Below, in pieces: positions 9,467-19,114 of a stretch of DNA of 64,000 bases (position 1 is the first letter of the stretch; each line of letters begins with the position of its first letter). Source of the DNA: Microbulbifer variabilis ATCC 700307 (GTDB lineage Bacteria > Pseudomonadota > Gammaproteobacteria > Pseudomonadales > Cellvibrionaceae); assembly GCF_000380565.1 (NCBI RefSeq), contig NZ_AQYJ01000018.1, positions 1-64,000 on the forward strand, given 5' to 3'. The notes below the pieces were generated by a model. The model saw only the letters and a program-made list of their open reading frames with translations, was not told where the DNA came from and searched no databases. Position numbers and translations under genes: made by a program.

Positions 9467-9952
9467 TTACTTCCCGTCTAGCGCCCAGCTGATAGCATCT
9501 GCGGGAAAACCGCGATACGCCAAATAGCGCTGGCGCCTTGCGCGCTCTTTCATTTGCTGGTCTCTGGGCAGCGCTATATTGATAGGAGCACGGTATTTGC
9601 GCTGGAGCTGCTCCTGGGCAAGCTCAAACCAATCAACCTCCAGCTGCTCAATTGCATGGGTCGCGAGCTCTCCTCGAATCCCCCGCTGCTGCAACTCCTG
9701 ACGAATACGCATAGGCCCCTGCCCACGCTGAACACGAGCGCGGACAAATACTTCAGCAAAGCGCTGGTCTGACTGATAATTAAGTGTTTGCAAGCGCTCG
9801 AATAGAGCATCGAAATCGGCACCGGGGAACTTGCCCGCAAGCTTTTGCTTCAATTCATGGCGCGAATGCTCACGACGGGCAAGTAACTCAAGCGCCGCAC
9901 CGAACAGCACTTGAGCGGGATCAACGGAGAAATCCGTGTTTGAATAAGGCAC
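9467..9952 (-). CDS. recX: Recombination regulator RecX
   Basis: RecX binds RecA filaments and limits their activity. The 161-residue protein has the three-helix repeat pattern of the family: LLARREHSRHELKQKL near the N-terminus, GPMRIRQELQQRGI in the middle and RQRYLAYRGFPADAISWAL at the C-terminus. The start codon adjoins the recA stop directly, so the two are probably translated from one SOS-controlled transcript. Confidence 0.93.
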   Translation of the reverse strand: MPYSNTDFSVDPAQVLFGAALELLARREHSRHELKQKLAGKFPGADFDALFERLQTLNYQSDQRFAEVFVRARVQRGQGPMRIRQELQQRGIRGELATHAIEQLEVDWFELAQEQLQRKYRAPINIALPRDQQMKERARRQRYLAYRGFPADAISWALDGK

Positions 9953-10987
9953 TTACTCTTCCGGGAGTTCCACTGCCTCTTCGGGGCTTGCCGGAACCAG
10001 GTCACCCAGCAGTTGCACACGCAGCTGCCCTTCAATCTCATTGCGGATATCCGGGTTGTCACGTAAGAACTTTGTGGCGTTAGCCTTACCCTGGCCAATC
10101 TTCTCGCCCTTATAGCTGTACCAGGCACCAGCCTTGTCAACCAAGCCCAGTTTCACTCCATAGTCGACGACCTCGCCAACCATATTGATGCCTTCGCCAT
10201 ACATGATCTGGAATTCAGTCTGCTTGAAGGGGGGCGCCACCTTATTTTTGACAACTTTTACGCGAGTCTCATTACCCACTACCTCGTCGCCGTCCTTTAC
10301 GGAACCGATACGACGGATATCCAGACGCACGGAAGAATAGAACTTAAGCGCGTTACCACCAGTGGTGGTTTCCGGGGAACCAAACATCACACCGATCTTC
10401 ATACGGATCTGGTTAATAAAAATTGCCAGAGTATTGGTGTTCTTGATATTACCGGTCAGCTTGCGCAAAGCCTGGGACATCAGGCGGGCCTGCAAGCCGA
10501 CGTGGGAATCCCCCATCTCGCCCTCAATCTCTGCACGCGGGGTCAGGGCCGCCACAGAGTCCACTACCAGCACGTCCACGGCACCGGAGCGTACCAGCAT
10601 ATCGGCCACTTCGAGAGCCTGCTCACCGGTATCCGGCTGGGAAACGATCAGCTCGTCAACATTAACACCCAGCTTCTCTGCATAGATGGGGTCGAGCGCA
10701 TGTTCAGCATCCACAAACGCGCAGGTGCCACCTTTGCGCTGCGCCTCAGCAATAACTTGCAGTGTCAGGGTAGTTTTACCTGAGGATTCAGGACCATAGA
10801 TCTCAACAATACGGCCGCGGGGCAGACCACCAATACCCAGGGCCACATCCAGACCTAAGGAGCCAGTTGAGATCGCCGGGATACGCTCGCGCTCTTTATC
10901 TCCCATGCGCATCACTGTGCCTTTGCCAAACTGGCGTTCGATCTGCGAGAGCGCCGCCTTTAGCGCCTTGTCTTTATTGGAATCCAT
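9953..10987 (-). CDS. recA: Recombinase RecA
   Basis: The ATP-dependent strand-exchange protein and co-protease for LexA self-cleavage. The 344-residue reading starts [17 protein letters not shown]. It has the Walker A motif GPESSGKT (65-72), the MAW-type region with [22 protein letters not shown], the L2 segment [19 protein letters not shown] and an acidic C-terminus. An ATG four codons upstream is also in frame, but MDSNKDK matches relatives better. It is preceded by a promoter overlapped by a LexA box and followed by recX without a gap. Confidence 0.98.
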   Translation of the reverse strand: MDSNKDKALKAALSQIERQFGKGTVMRMGDKERERIPAISTGSLGLDVALGIGGLPRGRIVEIYGPESSGKTTLTLQVIAEAQRKGGTCAFVDAEHALDPIYAEKLGVNVDELIVSQPDTGEQALEVADMLVRSGAVDVLVVDSVAALTPRAEIEGEMGDSHVGLQARLMSQALRKLTGNIKNTNTLAIFINQIRMKIGVMFGSPETTTGGNALKFYSSVRLDIRRIGSVKDGDEVVGNETRVKVVKNKVAPPFKQTEFQIMYGEGINMVGEVVDYGVKLGLVDKAGAWYSYKGEKIGQGKANATKFLRDNPDIRNEIEGQLRVQLLGDLVPASPEEAVELPEE

Positions 10988-11041
10988 GACCATTCCCATA
11001 TTGCTAAGCTGTGTTGATTGGTGGCAAGCTTAACGAAGGAT

Positions 11042-11073
11042 TACTGTATAGGCAACCAGTAATTCCGGCACAA
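11042..11073 (-). promoter_or_regulatory. recA promoter with overlapping LexA (SOS) box
   Basis: A 20-bp near-palindrome at 11042-11061, TACTGTATAGGCAACCAGTA, fits the gammaproteobacterial LexA site (CTG-N10-CAG). On the minus strand a -35 TTGTGC (11068-11073), a 17-bp spacer and a -10 TATACA (11045-11050) form a good sigma-70 promoter whose -10 lies inside the box. LexA binding would therefore occlude RNA polymerase. The start codon is about 55 bp downstream. Confidence 0.9.
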
Positions 11074-11159
11074 CCGGTACCAGTCACCATCGCGCAAATT
11101 ATGGGCTTTGGGCAGCTGCAAAGCTCGCCCTAACATTGCCAAGGTAACCCCCTGCAGCC

Positions 11160-11675
11160 CTAAACCGGATGCTCATCCAGGATAGCGAGCATACCTTTGA
11201 TTGCCTCTCTCACAGTCTGCGCCTGTACTTCAGCCCTATCGCCTTGAAAATGAAAGCAACGGGCATCGATCTGCACGGGTTCCTGCCCATCGGCATGAGC
11301 CCAGGCAATCCAGACGGTACCTACAGGCTTCTCTTCAGTACCGCCATCGGGACCGGCAATACCACTCACTGCAACAGATAGATTGGCATCCATCATTGCC
11401 AACACGCCACAGGCCATCTGGCGGGCAACCGGCTCACTGACAGCACCAAACTGTTGTAAATCCTTGACATCTACACCCAGAACGCTGTGTTTGATGCGGT
11501 TGGCATAACTCACGACAGAGCCGTCAAACCAACTTGATGCCCCGGCAATAGCGGTTATCGCTGCGGCAACAGCCCCCCCAGTGCAAGACTCCGCAGCGGT
11601 AACTCGCCATGCACGTTTATCCAGTTCTTCGCCCAATTGCTGCGCCAACTGGGTAATTTCTTCGCACTCAATCAT
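11160..11675 (-). CDS. pncC: Nicotinamide-nucleotide amidase (CinA C-terminal family)
   Basis: Deamidates nicotinamide mononucleotide to nicotinate mononucleotide, salvaging NMN released for example by NAD-dependent DNA ligase. This is the stand-alone PncC domain, about 171 residues, without the N-terminal CinA half. It has TAAESCTGG (27-34), SVVSYANRIKHSVLGV and VSGIAGPDGGTEEKPVGTVW. The ATG at 11675 is chosen because GGAAGG lies at proper spacing; an upstream extension of 16 codons looks spurious. It lies upstream of recA, as in pseudomonads. Confidence 0.93.
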   Translation of the reverse strand: MIECEEITQLAQQLGEELDKRAWRVTAAESCTGGAVAAAITAIAGASSWFDGSVVSYANRIKHSVLGVDVKDLQQFGAVSEPVARQMACGVLAMMDANLSVAVSGIAGPDGGTEEKPVGTVWIAWAHADGQEPVQIDARCFHFQGDRAEVQAQTVREAIKGMLAILDEHPV

Positions 11676-12234
11676 TGTACCTTCCGTTAATATGAATCGA
11701 GGGCATCCCCTATGCAGGAACAAACCATAATTTTGTAGGAGCGCGAACCAGAATATAGATTGCCCTAACCCTTGGATGTGACTGAAGCACTCTTAGCTTC
11801 ACACATCTGCGAGACAGAACTATTCGAAGGGCTCTTTTCAATTATGTGCGGAGAGATCAATCCCTTATAACCATAATCGACACTCACCGCATAGAGTGAA
11901 GGCTCAAAGCCAGCAGCGAGCCTTATCCCCAAGGAGGAGACCAACTCACTAACTTGAAACAATTACAGGCCCAAGGTTATTCAGTTATTGAGCGGAATCA
12001 GGTTTTGCTCAAACCATTAAATTAAACTCAGTTTTTGAGGTCAATGTAGCATTTGCGCTCAAATATAGCGGGGGACATAAAGCTCGAGCTGGAAGTATTT
12101 AGACATGGCGGAATCTATTGTCAAACCGGTTTGAACAGCAGCAATAAAAAGACCTTCCGCCATCGTTAAATCTGAAGTCGGGCTAAACCCAGGTTCAATT
12201 ATAATAAGTTCGAAATATTGGCTGCCCAAGCCAT
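11676..12234. other. Intergenic gap between pncC and the polysaccharide locus
   Basis: About 560 bp without a convincing gene. It marks the left junction of the accessory region. It contains a perfect 14-bp palindrome (TCAAACCGGTTTGA, 12121-12134) nested between 9-bp arms ATGGCGGAA (12105-12113) and TTCCGCCAT (12155-12163). Short open stretches on the minus strand, at about 11765-11962 and 12070-12230, could be decayed coding sequence but match nothing I recognise. No clear terminator follows the dehydratase gene. Confidence 0.6.
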
Positions 12235-14238
12235 TTAAGCCAGCTCAGGTTCCGCACATCGCTTCTGATGAACCCAATCTACAATTTCGCCCTCCGGGAT
12301 ATAACCACAAACAGTTTCCCTCAGTAGCTGGCGTACCCGCTCATAATCATCACGCTCTACCGCACTAAGTAGCTGGGCCAACACCGCCTTGAATGATTCC
12401 CAGGACAAGTGATCTTCTGTCGCGCACATAATCATTGGGTGATCGGTCGGGCTGACGTTGTCACCAATCAAAAGTTCTTCATAAAGCTTTTCGCCTGGGC
12501 GCAAACCGGTAAATTCGATAGCAATATCACCGTGTGGGTCTTTCTCAGAGCGTACAGAGCAACCGCTGAGGTGGATCATCTTTTCTGCTAACTCGGCAAT
12601 TTTCACTGGACTGCCCATATCCAGTACAAACACATCTCCACCCTGCCCCATCGCACCAGCTTGAATAACCAACTGAGCAGCCTCAGGTATCGTCATAAAG
12701 TAGCGGGTAATATTTGGGTGCGTTACCGTTACCGGACCCCCACGCTTAATCTGATCACGAAAACGCGGGATCACCGACCCCGATGAACCCAGCACATTGC
12801 CGAATCGAACCATGGTGAAACGGGTTTTATTGACTTGGTTTACAGCTTCACCATCATTGAACAGCGTAGGAGCGGGCTCTTGGCTCAGCGCCTGTAGCAC
12901 CATTTCTGCAAGGCGTTTAGTGCTACCCATCACATTGGTTGGGCGCACCGCTTTGTCAGTAGAAATCAATACAAAATGTTCAACTCCTGCTTTTACCGCC
13001 GCCTGGGCGGTATGCAGAGAGCCAAACACGTTGTTCAACACACCCTCAGCAATATTATGTTCAACCATCGGGACGTGCTTATATGCCGCCGCATGATACA
13101 CCGTGGCCACATCCCAGGAGCGCATCAGATCCAATAGGCGCCCTGGGTTACGGATAGACCCAAGGACCGGTACCAATCGCACTGGCAACGATTCACGTCG
13201 GATCCGCTGCTCCAACTCTGTATGGATGCTGTAAAGGTTAAACTCACTGTGCTCAAACAACAGCAGTGTAGTTGGACCTGTAGCTACAATCTGACGACAC
13301 AACTCCGAACCAATCGAGCCTCCAGCGCCAGTCACCATCACTACATGACCACGAATACATCTTTCAAAAAGAGCCTGCTGTGGCGGCACCGCATCGCGGC
13401 CAAGTAAGTCAGCAACATCCACTTCCTGGATATCTTCAACCTTAACCCGACCGCTGGCCAAGTCCATGAAACCCGGCACGCTGCGTACGTGCAGAGGGAA
13501 ACTTTCAAGCAGTTCGAGTATCTCGCGCCGGCGTGCACGAGAGGCAGACGGAATTGCCAGGAGTATTTCTTCGGCTCCGGTTTGTTCAATCATCCGTTGG
13601 ATATTCTTGGGCTTGAAAACCCGTAAGCCCGCAATCACCCGATTGGCAATGCCACGATCATCATCGATAAAAGCCACCGGCAGCATGACCCGATCTATAC
13701 GCAATGCCGCTACCAATTGGTTACCTGCGGCCCCGGCACCATAGATGGCCACCTTCGGTAAATGGTCGACTCGATTGATAAAGGGCACCTGCTGGCTAGC
13801 CACATACCAGTCGCCCATAAAGTACTGTCGCATGACCAGCCTGAGGCCGCCAATCATCAATAGGCTTAGCCAGCAGTAGATAAACACAACCGAGCGAGGC
13901 ACTCTTACCGGTGGCTCGCGGTTCAAGTAAACAACTAAAGCAAGTACCAAAGCCGATAGCATTACCGCTTTGAAGATGCTAATCAGCGCATCCTTGCCAA
14001 AATAGCGCATCACCGCACGATACATCCCAAACCTAACAAAAATAGGTATCGCGATTAACGGTGCACTGATAAATAACCAAGCGTGTTCAGCAAAGGGGTT
14101 AACAGGCTTATCCAAACCCAAACGAATTGCAAAAGCCAGCCAAAGAGCTAGCCACACTAGCAGAACATCAGTTACCACTTGTAAGATGCGTTTATTGCGA
14201 CGGGGCAGCCCCAGTAGCCAGTTGCGCAGCTTATCCAT
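12235..14238 (-). CDS. Membrane UDP-HexNAc 4,6-dehydratase (WbpM/FlaA1-like)
   Basis: Converts UDP-GlcNAc to UDP-4-keto-6-deoxy-GlcNAc, the precursor of D-QuiNAc, D-FucNAc or bacillosamine-type sugars. The 667-residue protein has four predicted N-terminal membrane helices (about 15-135), a CoA-binding-like Rossmann segment starting near VAIYGAGAAGN, and a catalytic SDR domain with VTGAGGSIGSE (about 295). The active-site region ISTDKAVRPTNVMGSTK has Met in place of the usual Tyr, as in WbpM. It is the last gene of the leftward locus, a common position for wbpM. Confidence 0.92.
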   Translation of the reverse strand: MDKLRNWLLGLPRRNKRILQVVTDVLLVWLALWLAFAIRLGLDKPVNPFAEHAWLFISAPLIAIPIFVRFGMYRAVMRYFGKDALISIFKAVMLSALVLALVVYLNREPPVRVPRSVVFIYCWLSLLMIGGLRLVMRQYFMGDWYVASQQVPFINRVDHLPKVAIYGAGAAGNQLVAALRIDRVMLPVAFIDDDRGIANRVIAGLRVFKPKNIQRMIEQTGAEEILLAIPSASRARRREILELLESFPLHVRSVPGFMDLASGRVKVEDIQEVDVADLLGRDAVPPQQALFERCIRGHVVMVTGAGGSIGSELCRQIVATGPTTLLLFEHSEFNLYSIHTELEQRIRRESLPVRLVPVLGSIRNPGRLLDLMRSWDVATVYHAAAYKHVPMVEHNIAEGVLNNVFGSLHTAQAAVKAGVEHFVLISTDKAVRPTNVMGSTKRLAEMVLQALSQEPAPTLFNDGEAVNQVNKTRFTMVRFGNVLGSSGSVIPRFRDQIKRGGPVTVTHPNITRYFMTIPEAAQLVIQAGAMGQGGDVFVLDMGSPVKIAELAEKMIHLSGCSVRSEKDPHGDIAIEFTGLRPGEKLYEELLIGDNVSPTDHPMIMCATEDHLSWESFKAVLAQLLSAVERDDYERVRQLLRETVCGYIPEGEIVDWVHQKRCAEPELA

Positions 14239-14266
14239 TATTCTTTGGACCCCATAATAGTAATCA

Positions 14267-14848
14267 TTATGCTGTCAGCACCGTTCCCGGAGCCAAGACC
14301 TCCCCCTCGGCTATAACTACGCGATACCCAGCACTGCACCCCGCCTGCAACCAGGCTTTTGCACCCACCTGCACTCCGCCAGCTATATGTACACCAACTC
14401 CTAAGTGGGCAAACTCCCCCAAGCAAGCATCATGATCCACAGTTGCGTGAGCATTGACGATTGCACCGCAGCCAATCCGTGCATCCACTCCAACCATGGC
14501 TAACGCCATTATCGTACTTCCCGCCCCCAGCACTGCACTAGCACTGACAGACGCAGAGGGATGGACGACCGTAGCCACTGGGAAGCCCTCTCGCTGTAGA
14601 GTTGCCAACCACTGCTCTCTTAATACATTATTACCAACTGCTGCAATGGCAGCATCCACTGTTCCAGCAACCTCAGCCAAAGTGAAGCTATTCGCTATTA
14701 CAGGGCAGTTGAAAGATTCTTTCAATTCCGGCCAACGGTCATCTGCAAAACAAACCCGCTGCCATTCTCCTGACAACATTGCGGCCTCAGCCACGGCTTT
14801 GCCATGGCCACCTGCCCCCAGAATTAGCAGTGTTTTTTTTAGGCTCAT
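14267..14848 (-). CDS. Sugar O/N-acetyltransferase (NeuD/PglD-like)
   Basis: A 193-residue protein with an N-terminal Rossmann-like nucleotide-sugar-binding half (TLLILGAGGHGKAVAEAA) and a C-terminal left-handed beta-helix of hexapeptide repeats (IGCGAIVNAHATVDHDACLG). PglD-type enzymes acetylate the 4-amino group of UDP-4-amino-sugars, while NeuD acetylates sialic acid precursors. The histidine in ATVDHDACLG fits the catalytic base of PglD. The usual partner, a DegT-family aminotransferase, is not in this window, so the substrate is uncertain. It lies between the WecA-like transferase and the dehydratase. Confidence 0.82.
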   Translation of the reverse strand: MSLKKTLLILGAGGHGKAVAEAAMLSGEWQRVCFADDRWPELKESFNCPVIANSFTLAEVAGTVDAAIAAVGNNVLREQWLATLQREGFPVATVVHPSASVSASAVLGAGSTIMALAMVGVDARIGCGAIVNAHATVDHDACLGEFAHLGVGVHIAGGVQVGAKAWLQAGCSAGYRVVIAEGEVLAPGTVLTA

Positions 14849-14959
14849 ATCTCAATTACTTGTCACGCAAAGTGTCATTACTTTTTAAGGGTTTCATTTT
14901 AGGGCGTACTTTTCGCTACCAAGAATAACCAATAAATTAACTACAGTAAGATTCATTGC

Positions 14960-15988
14960 CTATTCTTGCCCGCCCGCTTTAAACTTCACCGCCAGTACCA
15001 GCAGGGGAAAATAAGCAATAAGCAAACCTAGCATACCATTCAATTCTCCCAGTCCAACCCACAACGCAATTGGCAGCAACCAAAGTAAATTAATACCCAA
15101 CACTGCCAGAGTTACAGGCAAGTGATTACCGAACTGACGTGAGGCGTACTGATAGGCATGACTTCGATGTGCCTCATACACCTTTTCTCCACGCAGCAAG
15201 CGACGCATCAAGGTCCAAGTCGCATCCAATACGAAGACCCCGAGCAGGATTAACCAGCTCCATAATAACTGCGGTGCCACCCAGGCAGCCTGCAGAGACA
15301 ATATCCCCAAAGTGATACCTAGAAAACCGCTGCCCGCATCGCCCATAAATATTCTTGCAGGAGGAAAGTTCCAAAACAAAAAGCCTACGACCGCAACAGC
15401 AAGAAGCAGCGGCGTGATCCATACCGGAGTCTGTAGTGAGCCGGTAAAACCCAAGACTGCATACAACAGAGCTCCGCCCAGGCATACACAAATGGCCTCT
15501 ACACTGGCAACGCCATCAATGCCATCCATAAAATTGTAGAGATTCAACAGCCAAACTAGATAGACAGCCGCCAGCACATGCCCAATCCACCCCAAGTCCA
15601 GGGGCATACCGAATAGACTCAGTGGCGGCAGCCCACCCAACCAGAACAATGCCCAAATAGCAGCCGTGAAGTGTCCCAATAATCTCCAGCGAGCGGGAAT
15701 ATGGCCATGGTCATCCAGAAAGCCAATTACGGCCACACCGGTACCCGCTCCCAGTAGCGCCCACATCACATCCCAGGACAACATATTTGCCCAAGTCAAA
15801 ACCGGCAAAGTTACCAGGAAGGCCACCACGATGGCCACCCCACCGCCGCGCGGCGTCGGCACAGAGTGCGAACTGCGTGCATTCGGGATATCCATCAGGC
15901 TCCGTGTTAGTGCGTAACGGCGCAAGGCACCAGTCATAAAAAGTGAAACGCAAGCCACAGAAAACAGCAGCAAAATAGTCATTTGCAT
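14960..15988 (-). CDS. Polyprenyl-phosphate HexNAc-1-phosphate transferase (WecA/WbpL-like)
   Basis: Starts the repeat unit by moving a HexNAc-1-phosphate from its UDP-sugar to undecaprenyl phosphate in the inner membrane. The 342-residue protein has 10-11 predicted membrane helices and MraY-family loops: SSHSVPTPRGGG, GFLDDHGHIPARWR, NLYNFMDGIDG, FMGDAGSGFLG and AHRSHAYQYASRQFG. The context (WbpM-like dehydratase plus 4-reductase) suggests the WbpL type, which accepts D-FucNAc or D-QuiNAc. It overlaps the start-proximal 4-reductase gene by 10 bp, showing tight coupling. Confidence 0.9.
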   Translation of the reverse strand: MQMTILLLFSVACVSLFMTGALRRYALTRSLMDIPNARSSHSVPTPRGGGVAIVVAFLVTLPVLTWANMLSWDVMWALLGAGTGVAVIGFLDDHGHIPARWRLLGHFTAAIWALFWLGGLPPLSLFGMPLDLGWIGHVLAAVYLVWLLNLYNFMDGIDGVASVEAICVCLGGALLYAVLGFTGSLQTPVWITPLLLAVAVVGFLFWNFPPARIFMGDAGSGFLGITLGILSLQAAWVAPQLLWSWLILLGVFVLDATWTLMRRLLRGEKVYEAHRSHAYQYASRQFGNHLPVTLAVLGINLLWLLPIALWVGLGELNGMLGLLIAYFPLLVLAVKFKAGGQE

Positions 15989-16941
15989 TGCTGCTCCAAA
16001 AAGTGCTTCGCCGTCTTATGCAACGCCTGGTCAACACTAACCGGGGGAGCCCAGTTTAATAGCTCACGTGTTTTATCGATATTAACCTGCAAAGAGCCGC
16101 ACAGCCTCTGAGAGAGAGACCGCTTCCCTAAAACCGCCGCACTAGCCTCCAAAAGCCTGCCTGGAACAGGCAACAATCGTGCAGGCTTACCTAATGCTAT
16201 GCCCATCCTGCGCAACAACCCCGTAGTAGAAAGGTCTTCACCATCGCTAACCAAGAAAGTCTGATTGGCAGCAGCAGGATGGCAAACACAAGTTACGATC
16301 AGATCAACCAGATTATCTAACGCGACCAGGCTGCGCTGATTGTAAATAGCCCCGAAAGGCAAAGGTATGCCTTTATGCAACCAACGCATCATATTGAGAA
16401 AGTTAGCTTTCACACCCGGCCCATACACAAGCGTCGGGCGGATAATCACCACCTCCATCCCAGTTTCAACCGCCAGTGCACGTAACCCCTGCTCAGCTTC
16501 CATTTTCGAAATACCATAGGGATCAACAGGCACCGGCAAGGCATCCGCTATATAGGGCACGCCTTCTGTAGTGCCCTCACCATTAACCTTGACTGAACTG
16601 ATAAATATGAAGCGCCGTACGCCCGCAGTTGCAGCTTGGCGAGCGAGGTTCAATGTCCCATCAACATTAACCTTGCGAAACTCGGCAAGAGGCTGAAGCG
16701 ATATCTCATTCATAACATGAACACGCGCGGCCATATGGATAATCGCATTAACCCCCTTCAGTTCATTTCGCCAATCAGTATTGGGCTCAACTCCCGGGAT
16801 CTGCAGACTCCCGATAGATTTAGGGAGATCAGATACAGGTTTACGCAGTGCAGCAACTGTATCCAGCTCAATTAAGGTTGACACCCTTTCGGCTACTCCC
16901 CTGCCAACGAAACCAGTAGCACCAGTTAATAAAACACGCAT
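15979..16941 (-). CDS. UDP-4-keto-6-deoxy-HexNAc reductase/epimerase (WbpK/WbpV-like SDR)
   Basis: A 320-residue extended SDR with the NAD(P)-binding motif LTGATGFVGRG (4-14) and the catalytic YGISKMEAE (Tyr/Lys). Enzymes of this group next to a WbpM-type dehydratase and a WbpL-type transferase reduce UDP-4-keto-6-deoxy-GlcNAc to UDP-D-FucNAc (WbpK) or UDP-D-QuiNAc (WbpV). The sequence alone does not decide which epimer is made, and a general UDP-galactose 4-epimerase is less likely. It overlaps the next gene downstream. Confidence 0.8.
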   Translation of the reverse strand: MRVLLTGATGFVGRGVAERVSTLIELDTVAALRKPVSDLPKSIGSLQIPGVEPNTDWRNELKGVNAIIHMAARVHVMNEISLQPLAEFRKVNVDGTLNLARQAATAGVRRFIFISSVKVNGEGTTEGVPYIADALPVPVDPYGISKMEAEQGLRALAVETGMEVVIIRPTLVYGPGVKANFLNMMRWLHKGIPLPFGAIYNQRSLVALDNLVDLIVTCVCHPAAANQTFLVSDGEDLSTTGLLRRMGIALGKPARLLPVPGRLLEASAAVLGKRSLSQRLCGSLQVNIDKTRELLNWAPPVSVDQALHKTAKHFLEQQCK

Positions 16942-16960
16942 TGATATATCTCTAGGCTAT

Positions 16961-18088
16961 TCAGGCCTTCGACCAGACAGTACGATTAATATAATCAGTG
17001 TAACTGAGTATCACCCTCACCACCTGCTTTGAAACAGGGCCTGCTTGATAATCCTTAACAACAGGGATCACGCGCTGAGCACGATCATGATGATTGGCCA
17101 CTACACGCACCGCATCCAACACTCGATCTTTCTTCAAGCCACACATGATCAACGTGCCCTCATCCATTCCCTCCGGGCGTTCATGAGCATTACGGATGGT
17201 AAGTGCAGGTAGATTCAATAGCGAAGCCTCTTCAGTGATGGTCCCACTATCTGAAAGCACACAGAAAGCCGACATCTGCAGCTTGATATAGTCCAGTAAT
17301 CCAAACGGTTTTACAAAGCGAATGAGAGGATGATCCAGTGACTCACCCAACATCTCCAGGCGCTTTCGCGTTCGCGGGTGAGTAGAGACAATGATCGGGT
17401 ATTGGTATTTATCCGCCAGCGCACGCAAAGTTTCCAGCAAATCCCGTAGGTTTTCTGGAGTATCTACATTTTCTTCTCGATGAGCACTGACAACAAAAAA
17501 CTTACCATCTTCCAGCCCTTCTTTTTTCAGTACTGCCGAAGACTGAATACGCGGCATATAGTAATTAAGTACCTCCTCCATATGCGATCCGGTCTTGATG
17601 ATGGTTTCCGGTGAAATGCCCTCAGCGAGTAAGTAGCGTCGTGCATGTTCCGTAAGCACCATATTGATATCACTCATATGGTCGAGTACCTTGCGGTTTA
17701 ACTCTTCTGGAACACGTTGATCAAAACAGCGATTTCCAGCCTCCATGTGAAAAACCGGAATTTTCCGACGTTTGGCTGCAATTACTGCCAAACAGGTATT
17801 CGTATCACCATACAATAGAAGCGCGTCGGGCTTTTCCAGTTCGAGTACTCCATCGGCCTTAGCAATAACTTCCGCAATAGTTTGCGCAGCTGTATCACCG
17901 ACCGCTCCCAGAAAATGATCTGGTTTTCGAATTCCCAGATCATCAAAAAATACCTGATTTAGCTCAAAATCATAATTTTGCCCAGAATGTACGAGGACAT
18001 GGTCAACCTGTTCATCCAATTCTGCAATCACACGACACATCTTGATTAGCTCAGGGCGAGTGCCCACCAGTGTCATAACCTTAAGCAT
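16961..18088 (-). CDS. fnlC: UDP-N-acetyl sugar 2-epimerase (FnlC/WbjD, WecB family)
   Basis: A non-hydrolysing C2 epimerase of 375 residues from the preferred ATG, which overlaps the end of the dehydratase gene by 8 bp. It has TLVGTRPELIKM at the N-terminus, YGDTNTCLA, HMEAGNRCFDQRVPEELNR and SDSGTITEEASLL, all family signatures. In the FnlA-FnlB-FnlC trio this enzyme makes the last step, UDP-N-acetyl-L-pneumosamine to UDP-N-acetyl-L-fucosamine. That assignment rests on the two adjacent genes. Alone it could be read as WecB (UDP-ManNAc synthesis). Confidence 0.88.
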   Translation of the reverse strand: MLKVMTLVGTRPELIKMCRVIAELDEQVDHVLVHSGQNYDFELNQVFFDDLGIRKPDHFLGAVGDTAAQTIAEVIAKADGVLELEKPDALLLYGDTNTCLAVIAAKRRKIPVFHMEAGNRCFDQRVPEELNRKVLDHMSDINMVLTEHARRYLLAEGISPETIIKTGSHMEEVLNYYMPRIQSSAVLKKEGLEDGKFFVVSAHREENVDTPENLRDLLETLRALADKYQYPIIVSTHPRTRKRLEMLGESLDHPLIRFVKPFGLLDYIKLQMSAFCVLSDSGTITEEASLLNLPALTIRNAHERPEGMDEGTLIMCGLKKDRVLDAVRVVANHHDRAQRVIPVVKDYQAGPVSKQVVRVILSYTDYINRTVWSKA

Positions 18089-19091
18089 TGAGTTGCCCTC
18101 GAATATAATCAAGTTTTAATAAGACATCCTTGATACCTTGGATACTCAACCGTTCAGTATTGTGCGAAGTGTAATCATCTAACTCAGAAATGTGCTGCTC
18201 ACCTTCAACGAAGAATTTCTTATAATTGAGATCCCGATTATCAGCAGGAATTCTAAAGTAACGGCCCATATCTTGAGCTTTGGCCATTTCCTCACGAGAA
18301 ATCAGGGATTCATAAAGCTTTTCACCATGCCGGGTACCAATAACCTTGACTGGATTTCCACGATCAAACAATTCTTTGAGGGCTTGAGCAAGATCAGCAA
18401 CAGTAGAGGCTGGGGCTTTTTGTACAAAAATATCCCCCTGTTCAGCATGCTCGAAGGCATGTAACACTAAATCAACCGAATCTTCCAGGGACATTAGAAA
18501 ACGGGTCATGTTCGGATCGGTAATGGTTAATTGCTCACCGCCAATTAGCTGACTTATAAATAAAGGTATCACTGAGCCACGGGAGGCCATCACATTACCG
18601 TAGCGCGTTGCACAAATAACTGGGCCAGAATCAGGAATCATCCGAGACTTAGCTACCATTAATTTTTCCGCCATGGCCTTGGAGATCCCCATGGCATTGA
18701 TCGGGTAAACGGCTTTGTCCGTGCTTAGCACTACAACCCGCTGAACTCCGGTAGCAATCGCAGCATTCAGCACATTATCCGTACCAACGACGTTAGTTTT
18801 AACCGCCTCCATAGGATAGAATTCACATGAAGGTACTTGCTTCAACGCAGCAGCATGGAAAACATAATCAACACCGACCATGGCATGGGCAACGCTACTA
18901 TAATCACGTACATCACCAATGTAGAACTTGACCTTGTCATTAGCCAAGGCAATGCGCATGTCCTCTTGTTTCTTTTCATCGCGACTAAATACTCGAATTT
19001 CCCTGACGTTAGTATCAAGGAAACGCTTAAGTACAGTATTACCGAACGAACCCGTCCCACCGGTAATCATTAAAACTTTATTATCCAACAT
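18081..19091 (-). CDS. fnlA: UDP-GlcNAc 4,6-dehydratase/5-epimerase (FnlA/WbjB)
   Basis: Performs 4,6-dehydration with C5 (and C3) epimerisation of UDP-GlcNAc, opening the UDP-L-FucNAc route. The soluble SDR has MITGGTGSFGNTVLKRF near the N-terminus, FHAAALKQVPSCEFYP and the active-site stretch STDKAVYPINAMGISKAMAE with Met for Tyr. These features are characteristic of the FnlA/WbjB/CapE group. MLDNKVL is taken as the start; an upstream ATG adds two residues. Its neighbours fnlB and fnlC complete the pathway. Confidence 0.92.
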   Translation of the reverse strand: MLDNKVLMITGGTGSFGNTVLKRFLDTNVREIRVFSRDEKKQEDMRIALANDKVKFYIGDVRDYSSVAHAMVGVDYVFHAAALKQVPSCEFYPMEAVKTNVVGTDNVLNAAIATGVQRVVVLSTDKAVYPINAMGISKAMAEKLMVAKSRMIPDSGPVICATRYGNVMASRGSVIPLFISQLIGGEQLTITDPNMTRFLMSLEDSVDLVLHAFEHAEQGDIFVQKAPASTVADLAQALKELFDRGNPVKVIGTRHGEKLYESLISREEMAKAQDMGRYFRIPADNRDLNYKKFFVEGEQHISELDDYTSHNTERLSIQGIKDVLLKLDYIRGQLNA

Positions 19092-19114
19092 AAACATTCA
19101 CCAAAATATAAAGA

